Positions 32,591 through 35,031 of a DNA stretch of 35,031 bases are shown here, piece by piece; position 1 is the first letter of the stretch, and each line of letters starts with the position of its first letter. Both the position numbers and the translations under genes were made by a program. This DNA is from Nitrospirota bacterium (GTDB lineage Bacteria > Nitrospirota > Nitrospiria > SBBL01 > JAADHI01), in the NCBI GenBank assembly GCA_029261165.1, contig JAJDBV010000036.1, positions 1-35,031 on the forward strand, written 5' to 3'. The notes below the pieces were generated by a model, which did no database searches, had not been told where the DNA came from, and worked only from the letters and a program-made list of their open reading frames with translations.

Positions 32591-34249
32591 CTATTCCTTT
32601 TCCCCACTGGAGGCACTCAATTCAAGATCCTCTATCCGCTCACCCGGATCACCGCGCAATGCAAGGTCTACAGGGCGTTCAGGGAGGAGGTTCTCCCGGC
32701 CCACCTTCTTCACATCTTGACCCGTCCCGGTTCTTTTCGCCGAAGCGGTGTTGAGCCTTTGGACGATCTTGTCCACAGCAGGTTCCATCATCTGGATAAA
32801 GGGCTTCGGATAAAGTCCAATCCAGAACATGAAGACGACCAAGGGGACCATGTAAGAGATCTCTCGGGTGTTCATATCAGATAGCTTTTGATTCTCCGGG
32901 TTATCCAGCGCCCCGAACATCATCCGCTGGAAGAGCCAGAGCATGTACGCGGCCCCCAGGATGATCCCGATCACGGCAATCCCCGCATAAATTTTGTTTG
33001 CTTCAAAGGCCCCGACCAGGATTAAAAATTCTCCCACGAATCCATTGAGACCGGGAAGTCCCATGGACGAAAACATCGTCACGGCAAAAAAGGCGGCAAA
33101 AATGGGCATCCGGTAAGACAAGCCTCCAAAATCCGCGATCAAACGCGTATGTCGGCGTTCGTAAATCATCCCGACAATCAAAAAGAGTGCTCCGGTGGAG
33201 ACGCCATGATTGATCATCTGGAGAATGCCTCCCGTAATCCCATGCCTGTTCAGGGCAAACAAGCCCAGCATGACAAAGCCAAGATGGCTGACGGAAGAAT
33301 AAGCCACCAGGCGCTTCACATCTTTTTGCGCCAATGCAACCAGGGCACCGTAAACGATCCCGACCAGCGCCAATCCGGAGATCATTGGAACAAAGTAGCG
33401 GCTGGCATCAGGGAAGATCGGGAGACAAAAACGGACAAAGCCATAGGTCCCCATTTTCAGCAAGACCCCCGCCAACAAGACGCTTCCGGCAGTCGGGGCA
33501 TCCGTATGCGCATCAGGGAGCCAGGTATGGAAAGGAAACATCGGAACCTTGATGGCAAAACCGAGAAAGAAGGCAAGGAAGAGCCAGTATTGAAAAGGAT
33601 GGAGCGGAAGGTTCAGCTTTTGGAGCTCTAGAATGCTAAAAGTGAGCTGTCCCGTCCCATATTCCGGGTTCCCATTGAGAAAATAGATGGCCAGAATCCC
33701 CAGGAGCATGAACAGACTGCCAAAGAGGGTATAAAGAAAAAACTTGATGCAGGAATAGAGACGCCGCCCCCCACCCCAGATTCCGATCATAAAGTACATC
33801 GGAACCAGCATGATTTCCCAGAAGATATAGAAGAGGAAAAAATCGAGGGACATGAAGACGCCGAGCATCCCGGTTTCCAGGAAGAGGATTGCGATATAAT
33901 ATTCCTTCACCCGCTCCGTAATCGCTGTAAAAGAGCTGACAATCGAGATGGCGGTGAGGATCGTTGTCATCACGATCAGTAAAAGGCTGATTCCGTCAAT
34001 TCCAAATACATACTCAACGCCCAGGCTTGGAATCCAGGAGGCTTGTTCCACAAATTGCATATCTGCTTTGGTATTGTCAAAACCCGGTATGAGAAGAAAT
34101 GAAACCACCATGGTGACAAGGGAAATCCCCAAGGCCGTTTGCATGATCGCCTTGTGGTCTTCCTTCTTCATGAACGCAAGAATAAAGCAGCCGATGAGGG
34201 GGATGTAGGCAATGAGGGAGAGTAGGGGAAAAGAATACGTACTTATCAT
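32591..34249 (-). CDS. nuoM: NADH-quinone oxidoreductase subunit M
   Basis: Antiporter-like complex I subunit of 552 residues. Marks: FYIFWEIMLVPMYFMIGIWG with the key Glu, GFAIKVPMFPFHTWLPDAHT with the key Lys, RLVAYSSVSHLGFVMLGLFA and GLPGLNGFVGEFLIL. After the last span the protein carries an unusual polar tail of about 55 residues (IVQRLNTASAKRTGTGQDVK onward) with many charges. AGGAGG lies 5 nt before ATG 34249. It is 31 bp downstream of nuoL. Confidence 0.96.
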   Translation of the reverse strand: MISTYSFPLLSLIAYIPLIGCFILAFMKKEDHKAIMQTALGISLVTMVVSFLLIPGFDNTKADMQFVEQASWIPSLGVEYVFGIDGISLLLIVMTTILTAISIVSSFTAITERVKEYYIAILFLETGMLGVFMSLDFFLFYIFWEIMLVPMYFMIGIWGGGRRLYSCIKFFLYTLFGSLFMLLGILAIYFLNGNPEYGTGQLTFSILELQKLNLPLHPFQYWLFLAFFLGFAIKVPMFPFHTWLPDAHTDAPTAGSVLLAGVLLKMGTYGFVRFCLPIFPDASRYFVPMISGLALVGIVYGALVALAQKDVKRLVAYSSVSHLGFVMLGLFALNRHGITGGILQMINHGVSTGALFLIVGMIYERRHTRLIADFGGLSYRMPIFAAFFAVTMFSSMGLPGLNGFVGEFLILVGAFEANKIYAGIAVIGIILGAAYMLWLFQRMMFGALDNPENQKLSDMNTREISYMVPLVVFMFWIGLYPKPFIQMMEPAVDKIVQRLNTASAKRTGTGQDVKKVGRENLLPERPVDLALRGDPGERIEDLELSASSGEKE

Positions 34250-34280
34250 GAAACCTCCTAAGGAACCGGTTACGCAGTCA

Positions 34281-35031
34281 CTACCATATCCAGATGAAAA
34301 CAATCGATAGAAAAACAATACCGACGATCATGGCCAGCATATAATTCTGGATGGCCCCCGTCTGCAATTTACGGAGTCGCCGGGCACTCCCACCCAAGAC
34401 GGTTGAGACACTGTTCACTGCTCCATCGACGACATGCATATCAAATATTTCTGAGACCTTGCTCTCCAGAAGTGTCGCCCATCCCGAGGCGTTCACCAGC
34501 CCGTCAAAAACCCAGGTGTCCACCTTCCAGGCAAATCTGGAGAGCTTCTTTACCGGTGCTATCAAGCCAAATTTATACACCTCTGTAATAAACTCCTCAT
34601 AGCGTGCGAGGGGTTTATGGGCCAGCCACATAAAGCCCGGGACGCCTTTCCGGTAGCCGACATCAACATCGATGGTGGTGCCGTCCTCCGGGTGCAGTTT
34701 CCAAAGGATAAGGATGAAGGCCAGGGCGGTAAAGAAGAGGCCCTGCAGGGATCCCGCAATATGCTCCAAGGTGTAAGGATGATAGTCCACGGGGTGCGGC
34801 AGGAGTCCGTAGAGTAAGCCCGGAAAACTCCCGGTGATAAAACAGAGTGCGGCGACCACGCCCATCGCCCAGAGCATGTGTCGGGGAGGATCCTGGGCCT
34901 TGAGTCCTTTGTCCGGCGCCAGGAAGCCAAAGTAGCAGGGCTTAAGGGTGGTCGAGAGAAAGGTGCCGGCGGCCACCATGGTCAGGAGCAGGGTGACGAT
35001 GGGCCGATGTTCTGCAATCGCGGCAGAGACG
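34281..35031 (-). CDS. nuoL: NADH-quinone oxidoreductase subunit L (C-terminal part)
   Basis: The frame is open from the right edge (first whole codon ends at 35030) to a stop at 34281, giving about 249 C-terminal residues. Hydrophobic spans MVAAGTFLSTTLKPCYFGFL, MLWAMGVVAALCFITGSFPG and LQGLFFTALAFILILWKL are followed by a long amphipathic region (ARYEEFITEVYKFGLIAPVK) and VVDGAVNSVSTVLGGSARRL-RKLQTGAIQNY, typical of the lateral helix and last span of NuoL. Gene order nuoL-nuoM-nuoN is standard. The conserved Glu/Lys region lies outside the window, so a duplicated M-type subunit cannot be fully excluded. Confidence 0.88.
   Translation of the reverse strand, partial: VSAAIAEHRPIVTLLLTMVAAGTFLSTTLKPCYFGFLAPDKGLKAQDPPRHMLWAMGVVAALCFITGSFPGLLYGLLPHPVDYHPYTLEHIAGSLQGLFFTALAFILILWKLHPEDGTTIDVDVGYRKGVPGFMWLAHKPLARYEEFITEVYKFGLIAPVKKLSRFAWKVDTWVFDGLVNASGWATLLESKVSEIFDMHVVDGAVNSVSTVLGGSARRLRKLQTGAIQNYMLAMIVGIVFLSIVFIWIW

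Overview
The window looks like chromosomal DNA of a free-living Gram-negative bacterium with a c-type-cytochrome-rich respiratory chain. My best guess is a Nitrospirota-like lineage. This rests on a CydA-like 'bd-like' membrane protein encoded with several c-type cytochromes and a DMSO-reductase-type II gamma-like heme protein, which is inference and not a phylogenetic result. No phage, plasmid, CRISPR, rRNA or intact tRNA gene is visible. Most genes are on the minus strand.

Layout. 1-1620: multicopper oxidase, cut by the left edge, with all four copper motifs visible. 2027-4100: three small exported proteins (one seven-bladed WD40 propeller, two unknown). 4181-6308: a secreted TPR protein and a TerB-like protein. 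6487-9289 (plus strand): rmuC, a DUF3467 protein, a pteridine-reductase-type SDR and a pyruvoyl-tetrahydropterin-synthase-family enzyme. 9606-11660: accD and metK. 11795-18477: a respiratory operon with a near-consensus promoter at one end and a strong intrinsic terminator at the other. It encodes two tiny single-span proteins, a CydA-like polytopic protein, a membrane-anchored diheme cytochrome c, a membrane monoheme cytochrome c, and a diheme cytochrome with an ethylbenzene-dehydrogenase-gamma-like domain. 18681-21634: a third tiny membrane protein, two FGE/SUMF1-fold proteins lacking the FGE cysteines, and an unknown exported protein. 21775-30986: argB, hslU, hslV, xerC, trmFO, topA, dprA; the dprA-topA-trmFO-xerC-hslV-hslU order matches the classical bacterial cluster. 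31139-35031: nuoN, nuoM and the C-terminal part of nuoL (complex I).

How it fits together. Complex I and the CydA-like/cytochrome c operon would be the two ends of an electron transport chain. The multicopper oxidase could be another extracytoplasmic oxidase. The exported WD40, TPR and FGE-fold proteins may be assembly or scaffold factors, but nothing in the sequence proves this.

The most unusual non-coding feature is a family of dispersed imperfect palindromes of about 100-160 bp, with eight copies in 35 kb. All six full-length copies start within 0-9 bp of a stop codon. The outermost arms differ between copies yet stay complementary within most copies, and the inner hairpin shows compensatory changes. 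Two other palindromic repeat types lie at 9475-9584 and 27265-27345.
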